From Paulinella micropora (Eukaryota > Cercozoa > Imbricatea > Euglyphida > Paulinellidae): 64,000 nucleotides of DNA. Shown here in pieces: positions 1 to 9,928 of the stretch (positions within the stretch are counted from its first letter, which is position 1; each line of letters opens with the position of its first letter). Below the pieces are notes generated by a model. The model did not search any database. It was not told where the DNA came from and saw nothing but the letters and a program-made list of their open reading frames with translations. The position numbers and the translations under genes were made by a program. The stretch covers positions 25,001-89,000 of the forward strand of contig WBZZ01000428.1 in the NCBI GenBank assembly GCA_019918135.1, in the 5' to 3' direction.

Positions 1-197
1 CGTTCTGGTCACGGGTGGCATCCACATTGAAAAATTGAGGGTTCTTAGCCACCAGGCGCCTTTGGCGGAACCTCCGGCACTTCAACGTATCCTGTCGAGG
101 GGGGGGGGGGGTCCGGGGGGCCCCTCAAGAGTGGGGGCGGGGTTTGGTGCGTTCGCGCACCAGTAAACCATCCTTTCAGGTGTTGGCGCAGCCCCTA

Positions 198-275
<78 letters not shown>

Positions 276-277
276 TT

Positions 278-545
278 GGACACCGTGATAGCCCAGTGGT
301 CAAGTTCTACCATCTGGGCCCTGTCGCCAGTTCGATTCCCGTCGGTGCCACCAGTATTTTCATTGAACATACCAGTCCGTCTGGAACAGTATTTTCATTG
401 AACATACCGGTCCGTCTGGAAGTGTTGGAACTGCCCTTGCGGGGGTGTCATTAGAGCCTATCGTCAATTCTTCGTACTCCCCTCACGGGTGAGACGATGG
501 AGGCGCATGTGCAGAAATGCATCAGCCATTGACAGAGAAGCACTA
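278..545 (+). repeat. tRNA-derived SINE, copy A (subfamily 1)
   Basis: The unit begins with a tRNA-like head holding a good RNA polymerase III A box (TAGCCCAGTGG) and B box (AGTTCGATTCC). Next come two copies of a short unit built around TATTTTCATTGAACATAC, then a body with GGGGGTGTCATTAGAGCC, then a 3' end with ATGGAGGCGCATGTGCAG. It stops at GAGAAGCACT and runs into (ATT)n. Thirteen further copies occur in this window, which shows it is a mobile family and not a tRNA gene. RNA polymerase III transcription is inferred from the boxes. Confidence 0.85.
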
Positions 546-759
546 TTATTATCATTATTATTTTATATAATTTTATATATTTATATATTTTTATATATTT
601 TGAATATTATTATTATTATGTATATTATTATATATTATTATACATTATTATATATTATTATATATTATTATATATTTTATATATTTTTATAAATTTTTGT
701 TTATTATTATTATTATTATCATGGTGATTATTATGATTATGATTATTATGATTATTATG

Positions 760-822
<63 letters not shown>

Positions 823-865
823 CATTATTGTTGTTGTTGTTGTTGTTGTTGTTTTGTTATTATTG

Positions 866-927
<62 letters not shown>

Positions 928-1028
928 TAGTGTTATTATATATTAGTGTTATTATATATTATTATGTATTATATGTATTTTTACATATTTTTATATATTT
1001 CATATGTTATTTTATATTTTATTTTATA

Positions 1029-1066
<38 letters not shown>

Positions 1067-1084
1067 TTATTATTATTATTATTC
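546..1084. repeat. ATT/ATA-rich simple-sequence tract
   Basis: About 540 bases of imperfect (ATT)n, (ATA)n and a short (TTG)n run follow the SINE tail. Reading frames across it give only runs of Ile, Tyr, Leu or Cys, so it is not coding. Confidence 0.9.
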
Positions 1085-2064
1085 TTGGAGTGTTGACTGT
1101 GACATATTTGAGGTAAATCCCGATGAAAAAACCTAGTCACACTTGCTAAACAGAGTTCCAGCCCAATGGCCTCAAGGCGTTAAACTGTGACGCCAACTCA
1201 TAACCCTTTGGTGGTAGATGCTGGGGAGGAGGGTCGTTGCGCGCGTAAAAGATCTTAAACTCCGCATATGCTGGTTGATAGCCCAGGACCCAGCAGACAC
1301 CAGATTGTTACGGGTGGGGTTTTGAGGCAGCTCTAGCAACCGCGCTTGTTGTATGCACTTGCACATTCGGTGACGTCTTGCAAGAGGTTGGTGGGACTGC
1401 GGAATAACCTCGGCTTAGTGCAGTCTTGCCCTCAGGAGCTCCATCGGTGGCCCCGATCATCAGGCGAGAGACTGACACGGGGGGGTGGAGGACCTCGAAC
1501 AAGGGTATTGGAGGCTTATGTCCGTTGAGGATATGCCATTAGCTGCATCAGTACGCCTCAGATATAGTAAATCTGCCTTGGAGTGTTGACTGTGACATAT
1601 TTGAGGGAAATCCCGATGAAAAAACCTAGTCACACTTGCTAAACAGAGTTCCAGCCCAATGGCCTCAAGGCGTTAAACTGTGACGCCAACTCATAACCCT
1701 TTGGTGGTAGATGCTGGGCAGGAGGGTCGTTGCGCGCGTAAAAGATCTTAAACTCCGCATATGCTGGTTGATAGCCCAGGACCCAGCAGACACCAGATTG
1801 TTATGGGTGGGGTTTCGAGGCAGCTCTAGCAACCGCGCTTGGTGTATGCACTTGCACATTCGGTGACGTCTTGCAAGAGGTTGCTGGGACTGCGGAATAA
1901 CCTCGGCTTAGTGCAGTCTTGCCCTCAGGAGCTCCATCGGTGGCCCCGATCATCAGGCGAGAGACTGACACGGGGGGGTGGAGGACCTCGAACAAGGGTA
2001 TTGGAGGCTTATGTCCGTTGAGGATATGCCATTAGCTGCATCAGTACGCCTCAGATATAGTAAT
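1085..2064 (+). repeat. 493-bp ATT-tailed repeat, head-to-tail pair
   Basis: Two nearly identical units (1085-1577 and 1578-about 2064) begin with TTGGAGTGTTGACTGTGAC and end with CAGATATAGTAA. Only the second runs into (ATT)n. A third, 5'-shortened copy lies reversed at 14555-14966. No recognisable protein is encoded. Near its 3' end it carries GGAGGCTTATGTCCG, resembling the LINE and SINE 3' motif. It is probably a non-autonomous retroelement or the 3' part of an undetected LINE family. Confidence 0.8.
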
Positions 2065-2089
2065 AGTATTATTATTATTATTATTATTA

Positions 2090-2329
2090 GTGGCACCGCG
2101 ATAGCCCAGTGGTTAAGGTCTACCATCTGAGACCTGTCGCCAGTTCGATTCCCATCGGTGCCAGTATTTTCAAAATATTTTCTTTGAAAGTATTGGTCTG
2201 TCTGGAAGGCTTGGAGCTGCCTTGCGGGGGTGTCATTAGAGCCTATCGTCAAATCTTCGTACTCCCCTCGCGGGTGAGACGATGGAGGCACATGTGCAGA
2301 AATGCATTCGGCATTGACAGAAAAGCACT
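2090..2329 (+). repeat. tRNA-derived SINE, copy B (subfamily 2)
   Basis: This copy starts with GGCACCG (2092-2098), which can pair perfectly with CGGTGCC (2156-2162) as a tRNA acceptor stem; the T arm does not fold properly. The middle differs from subfamily 1 (CTTTGAAAGTATTGGTC). It ends in GAAAAGCACT followed by (ATT)n. Its 3' motif, ATGGAGGCACATGTGCAG, is one base from the LINE 3' motif. Confidence 0.85.
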
Positions 2330-2403
2330 ATTATTATTATTATTATTATTATTACTACTACTATTATTATTTTCATTATTATTATTTTCATTATTATTGT
2401 TTA

Positions 2404-2446
<43 letters not shown>

Positions 2447-2464
2447 ATTATTATTATTATTATT
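2330..2464. repeat. (ATT)n tract between SINE copy B and the LINE
   Basis: This is the SINE tail and also abuts the 5' end of the LINE. The LINE therefore sits within or next to an ATT tract. Confidence 0.85.
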
Positions 2465-2792
2465 CTGGAGGGGTGCACAAGATGGCACTCCATGGGAAGA
2501 GGAGGTGGTTGGGCCTCTCCCCACGAAGGTGACCGCTTGGGGAGGGCGGTCACCGGGATATGCGCAACTCTCAACTGGGCATTTACTCGGTAGGGGTTCG
2601 GCCAGGCAGGTTGTGGGGTTGTCTGTTGGATTGTTGGTTGGCTCGTTTTTCTTGGCTGTTGGTTTGGGTCTGGTTTCCTGGTTAGCCCATTTTCGCCGAA
2701 TTTCCTGCCGAGTAAATGCCTGGGGGCTTCCAGTTCCGGTTTGGTGATCTTGTTGAGGTGAGCATTCGGAGGAAACAGTACCGAGATGGGTT

Positions 2793-2880
2793 GAAGATAG
2801 GATTCACATTGAGCCGAGATGGGGCTGAGTTGACCTGTTCCAACTCGGCTCCATTTCGGCTTCATGTTAATCCTATCTTC
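2793..2880 (+). other. Long hairpin in the LINE 5' leader
   Basis: GAAGATAGGATT at 2793 pairs with AATCCTATCTTC ending at 2880. The inner arms GCCGAGATGG / CCATTTCGGC and GAGTTG / CAACTC close on an eight-base loop, giving arms of about 40 bases with a few mismatches. It may shape translation or packaging of the LINE RNA. Confidence 0.8.
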
Positions 2881-3456
2881 ATCCTATCTGGGTTTTGTCT
2901 CCTCCCTATCTTCGCTTCTTCGGGGTTGCCTAACTGGAACACATGATGAGCGCACGTTGGAGAGGGGCTTCAGTCGGTCCCAATGCCTTGCCAGTGCCTT
3001 GCTGCGTTGCCGTGCCTTGCCCCATGCATTCACACCCTCCACCGTTGCATTTCTAACTGAGCAGCTGCGGCTGGGATTACTATACTTGTCTGTAAGACCC
3101 TATAGGTACCGCTAGGTTCACGCCTTCTATACCCACGTGGGGGAAGGAGTTTCAGCGGCACGCCGTCCGATCTGGCTCCACTCGGGGACACCCGTACCTC
3201 ATGATGTGTATTGTTAGGAGCAGCTGAAAGTCCATAAGGCATGAGAGTAGAGGCGTTGGCGATGCGATGGAGAGTGTGTGTAGTGCGTGAGGCAGGTTCT
3301 GGCGACGCTGGGGGTGCTGGCGGGCGCCGAAGGGCACCAAGCGACGCGGCAGCGTCCAGTGACACCGGCGGAAATGCGTGTAGTGTGTGTTGCAGATACC
3401 GCCGATGCTATTTGCATGGACGGGCGCTTTCCTCGGCGTAAAGAGGCGCGGTGGTG

Positions 3457-6400
3457 ATGGCCAGCGACATTGGCCGTCTACTACTCTCAATGGATTACAA
3501 ATACGCGAAGCACGGAGCTACCACTGTGGCCATGGGACAAGGTAGAATCGCCGAAGACCTGGACAATCCCCGTGGGAATGCCTCTTCGACGGGCTCTGGC
3601 CCGATGTCCCAGGATGGGAGGATGAGGGCTCGCGTATATGACGGAATTCCTGAACCACGTGGAGAGGCTATCTTAGCTGCGCCTTATCCTTCCTCCCCAA
3701 ATCTGGCACACGGGTCGGCGCTTCAACATAAGGCGAGCGGCGCTATATGGCAGATGGCACCGCCGCCTCGACGGTACCGGCGGGTAGATCGGTACGACAA
3801 GGACGGGCGTAATCTGATTGTCTGGGGGCTCTCAGAACGCGCCAATCTACAGGAGATCGCCTCCAAAATGAGCGGTCTTGGTCTGGTGGTCCCGGTAATG
3901 GAGTGGCAAGGCCAGCGAATGTCTCGTCACCTGGAGCTGGTCTACGAGGACGATGACAGCAGGCAGACGGCGTTGCAGCAACTCAAACATCTCAAATTCT
4001 TCGGCAGAGGGGTCAATGTGGCCCTTGGGCGCAGGTTCAGGGACAGGGAACGTGTCCGAAGGCTTATTCGCATCCATCTGCGTGGGGAAGCGGCGGTCCG
4101 GAAGGAGGAAGCTGCGACGGGATATCGCGTCTTGCCTCTGCATGAAGAATGTGTCGATGATGTGCAGGTGGTGTCTTCGGAATTGGCTGCCGATGGACCT
4201 AAGTGTGTGTCTGAGTGTGCTGATGTGCATGTGGTGCCCCTGCATTCGGCGGCCAGTGCAGTGGACCAACCTGCGCAAGCACCTGCAGAGGGGGGCAGCA
4301 CGAGGGCGGAAGCCAAGCGCGGCCGTCGGGTCCGGAAACGAGCCAAGAAGCACCGCTCCAAGCAGTTCGATACCGGCTTCAAGCTACTCGTCGCGAGTCA
4401 CAACTGGCAGGGTAAAACGGGATACGACAACGTAGGCACGGCGGAATGGGCATCATTCTACAAGCACGAGGGCTGGCTAGTCATCGGGGCTCAGGAGCAC
4501 CGCATGGGCAAGAAGCAACTTTCCAAATGCAGCCTGGATGGATTCCGGATTTTTGGAAAACCTGCGGAGGTCAGCGAGAAAAATCGCTGCAAGGGTGGGG
4601 TTCAATTCGCGGTGGCTAACTTCCTTGGTCCGTATTGCAACCTGCTGTCAGCCCCCGTCGACCACCGGCAGCAAGTGTGGCTGCGTATCGCCTCGGGTGT
4701 TACCGGCGCTCAGGATATCTATGTGGGCAACGGCTACTTTCCCCAGGAAACGCAGGAAGAAGAGTCGTCAGAGGCGTATGCGGCCTGGCAGGCAGCTATA
4801 GCTTTTTTTGGAGTCAAAGGTCTTGTGGTCACGGTGGCGGATGCCAACGCGAAGCTCGGGCCGGCATGCAGCCGAAAAGAGGAGGGCATCGTCGGTCAGC
4901 ACGGGGAGGTCGATGATAAGGGAGCACCGGTACGTTCGGAGAACGGCAAGAGACTCGCGGCTGTCCTCGTCGCTACGGGCCTGCGAAATCTGAGCGGCTT
5001 CTCGTGCCCAGTGGAAGGGTCCTACTGGTGGTCCCGGCGTGAGCAGCGCGGCATGGGCACAGGCAAGCACCTCCTCGATTACATCTGCGCGTCGCCTGGC
5101 TTGGCATCTGGAGCAAAGTTCGGAGTATGCGAAGATGATCTTGATACGGACCACAAGGCAGTATGGGCCGAACTGACGTGGAGCGGCCAGCGCCGGCCAA
5201 AGCGGGCTGCGAAACCTTACAGGTCCTTTCGTGTTGATAAGCTTATTGGTGCTGGTGTCTCGGGTAATGATCACGCTGCGAAGCAAGCGCTGGATTATCT
5301 ACGCGACAAGTTCGATGACGTATTCCAGCATTGCCTACAGAAGCTTGGAGTGCATCAGCTGCCTGAGCTTGACCTATCGGGTGGTGCCGACAGCCAACGG
5401 GTGGTAGATGACGTCACCGAGCGAGTGGCGCAGTCCTTCCGAATGGCGGCGCACCGGGTCCTTGGCTCCAGATGTATACGACCCCGTTTCACCAACAATT
5501 GGTTCGACGGGGAGCTAAAGGAGCTCATTCAGCAGCGCCGGGAGGCCTACGCAGCATACAGGAGGGATGAATCGAATGCGGAAGCCCGTCTGAATTGGCT
5601 ACGGCTCCGCAAGCAAATTCGGAAGGCAACTCGGGCCAAGAAGTCCGCCTCCTTCAAGCAAGTGCAGGAAGAAGCGGTCAAATGTCAACGCGAGCAATCC
5701 TCAAAGCGCTTTTGGCTACTCGCGAAGCGGCTTGGCGGGGCACGCAGAACGAAGGTCTCCGCGCCGGTGCAAAGGGAGGATGGCTCACTGGCGTGTACGC
5801 TGCCGGAAAAGGTCGCTCGGTGGGAGGAATTTCGGAAAAATTCGGTGAAGCCACGGGAAAATCCGGCAAGTGCGGCTGTTGTGGTGGAGTGCTGTGCAGA
5901 AGCAGGCTCGCTGGAGTGGGAGGAAGCCGAAGCTAAGCGGCAGTTCCACTGGAACGATCGCTTCAGAGATGAGGTGGCCCGGGCTATGAAGGAGCACGAA
6001 GTAGGTGAAGACACTTGCGAAGAGCTGGACAAGCCGTTCACGCAAGAGGAGGTCCTTGCAAGGCAACGTGCCCTGAATAACCACAAAGCTTGTGGCGAGG
6101 ACAAAGTGAAGAACGAGATGCTCAAGTATGGCGGCGCCTACATCAATGGCTACTTAACGCAGTACTTCAACTGGATTCGAGAAGCCGAGAGGACTCCAAA
6201 AGCTTGGGGCAAGGGAATCATCGTCAATATCCCCAAGGGTGGGGATCCTACGGATCCTGACAACTGGAGGGATATCTCGATTATTAGTTGCCTTGGTAAG
6301 CTGTATCTGTCCTTATTAGCTACTCGTCTAACGCTCTTCGTGGATGGCCCGGATAAGCTACGTCCAGAGCAGGGAGGCTTCCGCCCGGGGCGTCGCACCA

Positions 6401-8556
6401 CGGATCAGGTCTTTACCCTTTGGCAGAGGTTGAAGGGGCGTCAGCAGCAGAAGCGGGAGTCGTATGTCCTGTTCGTCGATCTACGCAAGGCTTTCCCGTC
6501 TGTTTGGAGAGATGGCCTATTTGAGAGGCTCTGGAAGCTGGGTGTAAGGGGCAAGTTCTGGCGCACGCTACGCAGGTGCTACGAGCAGACTTCGTCGCAA
6601 GTGCTAGTTGATGGAGCACTCACCCCCGAAGTACTGGAGGGTGTAGGCGTCCAACAGGGGTCCCCTCTCTCTCCCACACTCTTCAACGTCTTTATGGATG
6701 AGCTGTGTGATCGGCTGGCGAGTGCCCTCAAGATCACGGATGTGAAGCGGCTGAACGACATCAAGGCACTTCTATACGCGGACGACGTGGCCCTCATCGC
6801 TCACAGTCGTACCGAGCTCCAGAAGATGGTCAATGTTGTGGCCAAGTTCGCGGAAGATTACCGGCTGGAAGTCAACTTGAAGCCCGGCAAGACGGAAATC
6901 ATGCCCATTTACACGTCGAGCAAGGCGAAACGACCAAGTATCAGGGAGCGAGGTGAGCCCGTGGTGTGGTTTCGCGGCCAGAAGCTTTGTGTCACCAGTC
7001 AGTACAAGTACCTGGGAGTGGTTATCACCGACGACCTGAAGTGGAAGGAGCAGGCCCTGCGGGCTACGCGTGTCACTGAAGTCGCCACCGCAGGTTGGTA
7101 CTCTTTGTGGTGTGCAGGTGAGATACAAGCTAGGTATCGTCTCATGTGCTGGAATCAACTTGTGGGGGCCAAGCTGAAGTACGCCTTCGATGTCTGGCGT
7201 GCCCCCGTATCGCAGCTCACCAAGCTGGAGGCAGCAATACTGCGCCCCATGAGGATGATTCTCGGCATCAGCCCTAAGACAAGCAAGTGGATTACACTCT
7301 TTCTGGCGCGCTCTTTGAGTGCGGAGCGTTTGCGGCGGGCGGCGCAACTGAAGTTCTGTGGACGGCTGCGTGTTCTACCGGAGAAGCGATTTCCCGTCAT
7401 CGCATCTCAAGTCAAATCCGACTGGACTGCGGAGGCCGAAGGCGCTATCAGGGACTCAATGGATCTACAACAAGGGCTTCAGGAGCTCCTAAATAGCTCA
7501 GAGAAGGACCTCGAGGGTTGGTGTTCGACTGTGGACAAGTGGGCCCTTCAGCAGGACGTCAAGATGGTGCAGCAACTGATGTGGGACAAGCGAGAGGCAG
7601 GCAGCGATCTTACTGATGGCCTGCGAGTCATCCTAAGACAAGTCTTTGGAACTAAGGAGTTCCCAAGATGGGTAGCCCTTGATGATGCGCATTATAATCT
7701 GCTTCGGAGAAGGTTGCTCAGCTGCAACAACCGCCTTCGGTTGTACCGCAGCAAGTTGGTCAGTGGCATTTCCCATCGCTGCTTCTGTTGTCATGATGAT
7801 GTCAATGAGTCCCTTGCGAACTTCTTATGGGATTGCCCCATGCATGAGGGGAGACGTAAGCAGCTGTTGCTGAGTATGCAGAGGCTCGGTGGCATGGCTG
7901 TGGGGGGTGCTGAGGGGGATGGAGGGAGTGAGGAGGGGGGTGAGGTCGTAGGCGGAGAGGTTGTGGTGGAGGATGTGTTGCTTGGGCGGGAGCGGGAGGG
8001 CTCTGTGCGGCAGAGTTGGGATGATATGTCGCCTGTGGATCAATCACGATTGTTTTGTAAGCTTTTTCAGGGGAAGTCGCGCTTCCGCAGTAACTTTAGG
8101 CTTGCTGCATTGTTAGGGGTTACAGCGTTGCGTCCCCCTCCAAAGTTGGATGTGTTGTTTGGATCATATGTGTCTGAGTGTTGGTCTGCTAGGGAGGGTA
8201 AAAGGGAGGAGCTTGGGGTGGAGGATGAGGGTGAGGTGATTGACCTCACTGAGGTTCCATCAGCTTCTGTCCCACCCTCTCCCCCAAGTGACGTTGATGT
8301 TGCGCGGCGCGGCCGTCCGCGCAGTGTGGACGTCCTGGCTAGAGAGAGGGGTTCGGGAGCGCAGCGTAGTGTCTCCGAGTTCTTCTCTTCAGCTAACACC
8401 CTCGCATCTAGCTCTTCATGCACTTCACAGCCCCCATCTGCCCCTGCTGTTGCTGTTGCTGCTATGTCTGTTTGGTGTTCTGACAATGCGTTGGGATCGG
8501 CTGATCCCGGTGACCCAATGGAGGCACATGTCCAGGATCTGGATCTGATGCTATAG
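3457..8556 (+). CDS. LINE single-ORF polyprotein: APE endonuclease and reverse transcriptase
   Basis: The frame is open from GTG at 3451; the first ATG is 3457, giving about 1,699 residues. Residues about 105-230 (NLIVWGLSER onward) look like an RNA-binding, ORF1-like region. An apurinic endonuclease domain spans about 310-580, with GAQEHRMG, VADANAKLG, LLDYICASP and a final DTDHKAVWAEL. The reverse transcriptase, about 900-1200, shows NIPKGGDPTDPDNWRDIS, FRPGRRTTDQ, FVDLRKAFPSVW, QGSPLSPTLFNVFMDEL and the catalytic LLYADDVALIA. A CFCC..H..C cluster near 1445 matches the C-terminal zinc knuckle of many LINEs. The last 200 residues are low complexity; no RNase H is seen. All key residues are present, so the copy could be active. 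The clade was not determined. Confidence 0.93.
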   Translation: MASDIGRLLLSMDYKYAKHGATTVAMGQGRIAEDLDNPRGNASSTGSGPMSQDGRMRARVYDGIPEPRGEAILAAPYPSSPNLAHGSALQHKASGAIWQMAPPPRRYRRVDRYDKDGRNLIVWGLSERANLQEIASKMSGLGLVVPVMEWQGQRMSRHLELVYEDDDSRQTALQQLKHLKFFGRGVNVALGRRFRDRERVRRLIRIHLRGEAAVRKEEAATGYRVLPLHEECVDDVQVVSSELAADGPKCVSECADVHVVPLHSAASAVDQPAQAPAEGGSTRAEAKRGRRVRKRAKKHRSKQFDTGFKLLVASHNWQGKTGYDNVGTAEWASFYKHEGWLVIGAQEHRMGKKQLSKCSLDGFRIFGKPAEVSEKNRCKGGVQFAVANFLGPYCNLLSAPVDHRQQVWLRIASGVTGAQDIYVGNGYFPQETQEEESSEAYAAWQAAIAFFGVKGLVVTVADANAKLGPACSRKEEGIVGQHGEVDDKGAPVRSENGKRLAAVLVATGLRNLSGFSCPVEGSYWWSRREQRGMGTGKHLLDYICASPGLASGAKFGVCEDDLDTDHKAVWAELTWSGQRRPKRAAKPYRSFRVDKLIGAGVSGNDHAAKQALDYLRDKFDDVFQHCLQKLGVHQLPELDLSGGADSQRVVDDVTERVAQSFRMAAHRVLGSRCIRPRFTNNWFDGELKELIQQRREAYAAYRRDESNAEARLNWLRLRKQIRKATRAKKSASFKQVQEEAVKCQREQSSKRFWLLAKRLGGARRTKVSAPVQREDGSLACTLPEKVARWEEFRKNSVKPRENPASAAVVVECCAEAGSLEWEEAEAKRQFHWNDRFRDEVARAMKEHEVGEDTCEELDKPFTQEEVLARQRALNNHKACGEDKVKNEMLKYGGAYINGYLTQYFNWIREAERTPKAWGKGIIVNIPKGGDPTDPDNWRDISIISCLGKLYLSLLATRLTLFVDGPDKLRPEQGGFRPGRRTTDQVFTLWQRLKGRQQQKRESYVLFVDLRKAFPSVWRDGLFERLWKLGVRGKFWRTLRRCYEQTSSQVLVDGALTPEVLEGVGVQQGSPLSPTLFNVFMDELCDRLASALKITDVKRLNDIKALLYADDVALIAHSRTELQKMVNVVAKFAEDYRLEVNLKPGKTEIMPIYTSSKAKRPSIRERGEPVVWFRGQKLCVTSQYKYLGVVITDDLKWKEQALRATRVTEVATAGWYSLWCAGEIQARYRLMCWNQLVGAKLKYAFDVWRAPVSQLTKLEAAILRPMRMILGISPKTSKWITLFLARSLSAERLRRAAQLKFCGRLRVLPEKRFPVIASQVKSDWTAEAEGAIRDSMDLQQGLQELLNSSEKDLEGWCSTVDKWALQQDVKMVQQLMWDKREAGSDLTDGLRVILRQVFGTKEFPRWVALDDAHYNLLRRRLLSCNNRLRLYRSKLVSGISHRCFCCHDDVNESLANFLWDCPMHEGRRKQLLLSMQRLGGMAVGGAEGDGGSEEGGEVVGGEVVVEDVLLGREREGSVRQSWDDMSPVDQSRLFCKLFQGKSRFRSNFRLAALLGVTALRPPPKLDVLFGSYVSECWSAREGKREELGVEDEGEVIDLTEVPSASVPPSPPSDVDVARRGRPRSVDVLARERGSGAQRSVSEFFSSANTLASSSSCTSQPPSAPAVAVAAMSVWCSDNALGSADPGDPMEAHVQDLDLML

Positions 8557-8570
8557 TCTGAGGAAGCCTA
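8517..8570 (+). promoter_or_regulatory. LINE 3' end: shared tail motif and start of (ATT)n
   Basis: ATGGAGGCACATGTCCAG (8518-8535) lies inside the last codons of the ORF (reading MEAHVQ) and is followed within about 35 bases by the (ATT)n tail. The same motif with one or two changes occurs at the matching place in the SINEs and in two other repeats here. It is the likely recognition site for the LINE reverse transcriptase. Confidence 0.6.
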
Positions 8571-8610
8571 TTATTATTATTATTATTATTATCAGTATTA
8601 TTTTGCGTGT

Positions 8611-9928
8611 CTTTGTTCAGTTGTGGAAGGTTTTGGTTCTACTGGTAAGTTATTTGAAGAACGTCGCACTCTGTTATTCCAGTCGAACACTGTTGAAAGA
8701 TCCTTTATCGCTTCCCATGGTTCAAAAGTCAGTCTGACCCCTTGCAACCTGAGTAAAATAGACATATTTCTGGTGGTTTGCGACAAATGCTACCTTATGT
8801 TCAAGATTTTGATGGATAGTGTTCGATATTTTTTTCCATGTCATGGCATCATCCATGTCTTGACCGACAACAAGAATTCAGAAGTGTGGAAGCATTGGTC
8901 GGGACGCGACAGAATTGTACTGCATGACTCTTTTTGGAAGTACGCTAACGTTCCGTTTCTCTTCAAGCAAGGTAACCTTCCGGAAATCATGCAAATTTGT
9001 GGATGATAAAATGCTGCAGATTCAATCATATTTCATCCGATGCATAAAATATGTTCTTCATATACAAGCAACGCCAAATGTCTGTTCGTGGTGTTGCTCA
9101 GACATGTATCGTGGCTACATGCTGCAGCAAATAGCTATGATGTGGGCGGATAAATACGCACAAGACGTAGGTAGCGACGCAGAGTACATAATGTTTCTTG
9201 ATGCGGACAGCGTTCTTGGACTTCCTGTGACATGCAAATCGCTTTTCAGCCGGGATGGACGATTATTGATCGCGGGTTGGGATATTTATCTCCAAGAACA
9301 GTATCGTAGATCTTGTCAACTAATGCTCAACACAACGTGCGACATAAGCTACATGGCATTTTTCCCCTTTACAATGCCGATGTCACTCTTTCAGCCGATG
9401 CGCGATAAAGTAGTGCATTCATTGATTCAAAATGCCTACGAAGGAAAAGATTTCAACGCTTTATTTGATGCCTGGGCTCGCACGAGCCCGGGCATCGAGT
9501 GGACATGCTTCTCTCAATTTGTTGTCATGGGAAACTATCTTCAAGCGTTCTCATCGGATTTGGTCCAAGTTATTCACTGCCCAGATCATGCTCGTTTGAA
9601 AGCAAGCAGTTCCTGTTTTCAATTTGTTCCGCATGGTCATCACATGGGTCAGGGTTACAAACATTACCTTGGCTTAGGCAGCGACGACGTAATAGGCAAG
9701 TTTTACCCTGAACACGTGAGTACGAGTGTTTATGCTGAAGTAGCAAAGAAAATTATTCACGATGGATTGTGCTCTTTTTTTTACAACAAGACAAAAAATA
9801 ATTATAATCATAATTGTCTAAACCAGAGTCAGGTTTTGAATTATTATCTAGACTTGTATCCAAACGAACGCGCTATCAATATATCGATTTTCCAGGACAC
9901 GTTCAGGCCCGAATCAAGCTGTCAGTGA
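8611..9928 (+). CDS. Glycosyltransferase-like host gene (two or more exons)
   Basis: Coding sequence runs from about 8720 (VSLTPCNLSKIDIFLVVCDK) to the stop at 9926-9928. A likely intron lies at 8972-9068 (CAAG/gtaacc ... tacaag/CAACG), and removing it keeps the frame (FLFKQ to ATPNVCSW). Further upstream, TTCTACTG/gtaagt near 8645 and tattccag near 8683 could bound a very short intron, so the 5' end is unsure. The core EYIMFLDADSVLG is a DXD-type motif of nucleotide-sugar-dependent glycosyltransferases; VVCDKCY and HVLTDNKN before it fit the same fold. No signal peptide can be assigned without the true start. The upstream LINE may sit in an intron or the promoter of this gene. Confidence 0.65.

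Larger units (their letters stand above)
2465..8570 (+). mobile_element. Non-LTR retrotransposon (LINE), apparently full length
   Basis: The element starts at or near CTGGAGGGGTGC (2465), just after an (ATT)n tract, and ends with a further (ATT)n tract from about 8569. It has a roughly 1-kb 5' leader, one long ORF (3457-8556) with endonuclease and reverse transcriptase, and only about 12 bases between stop codon and tail. The leader holds a strong hairpin (2793-2880) and a second inverted repeat, GCATTTACTCGG with its complement at about 2579 and 2708. No certain target-site duplication can be drawn because both flanks are ATT-rich. The open ORF suggests a young copy. The 5' boundary is inferred. 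Confidence 0.85.

Noticed and set aside
278-352. tRNA gene call for the SINE heads
   Set aside because: A and B boxes are present, but the T arm does not fold and every copy is fused to the same repeat body and ATT tail.
144-1136. Frames of poly-Ile, poly-Tyr, poly-Leu or poly-Asn here and at 11.6-15.1 kb and 44.7-45.9 kb
   Set aside because: They are translations of (ATT)n tracts and SINE bodies; no start context or conserved protein is behind them.
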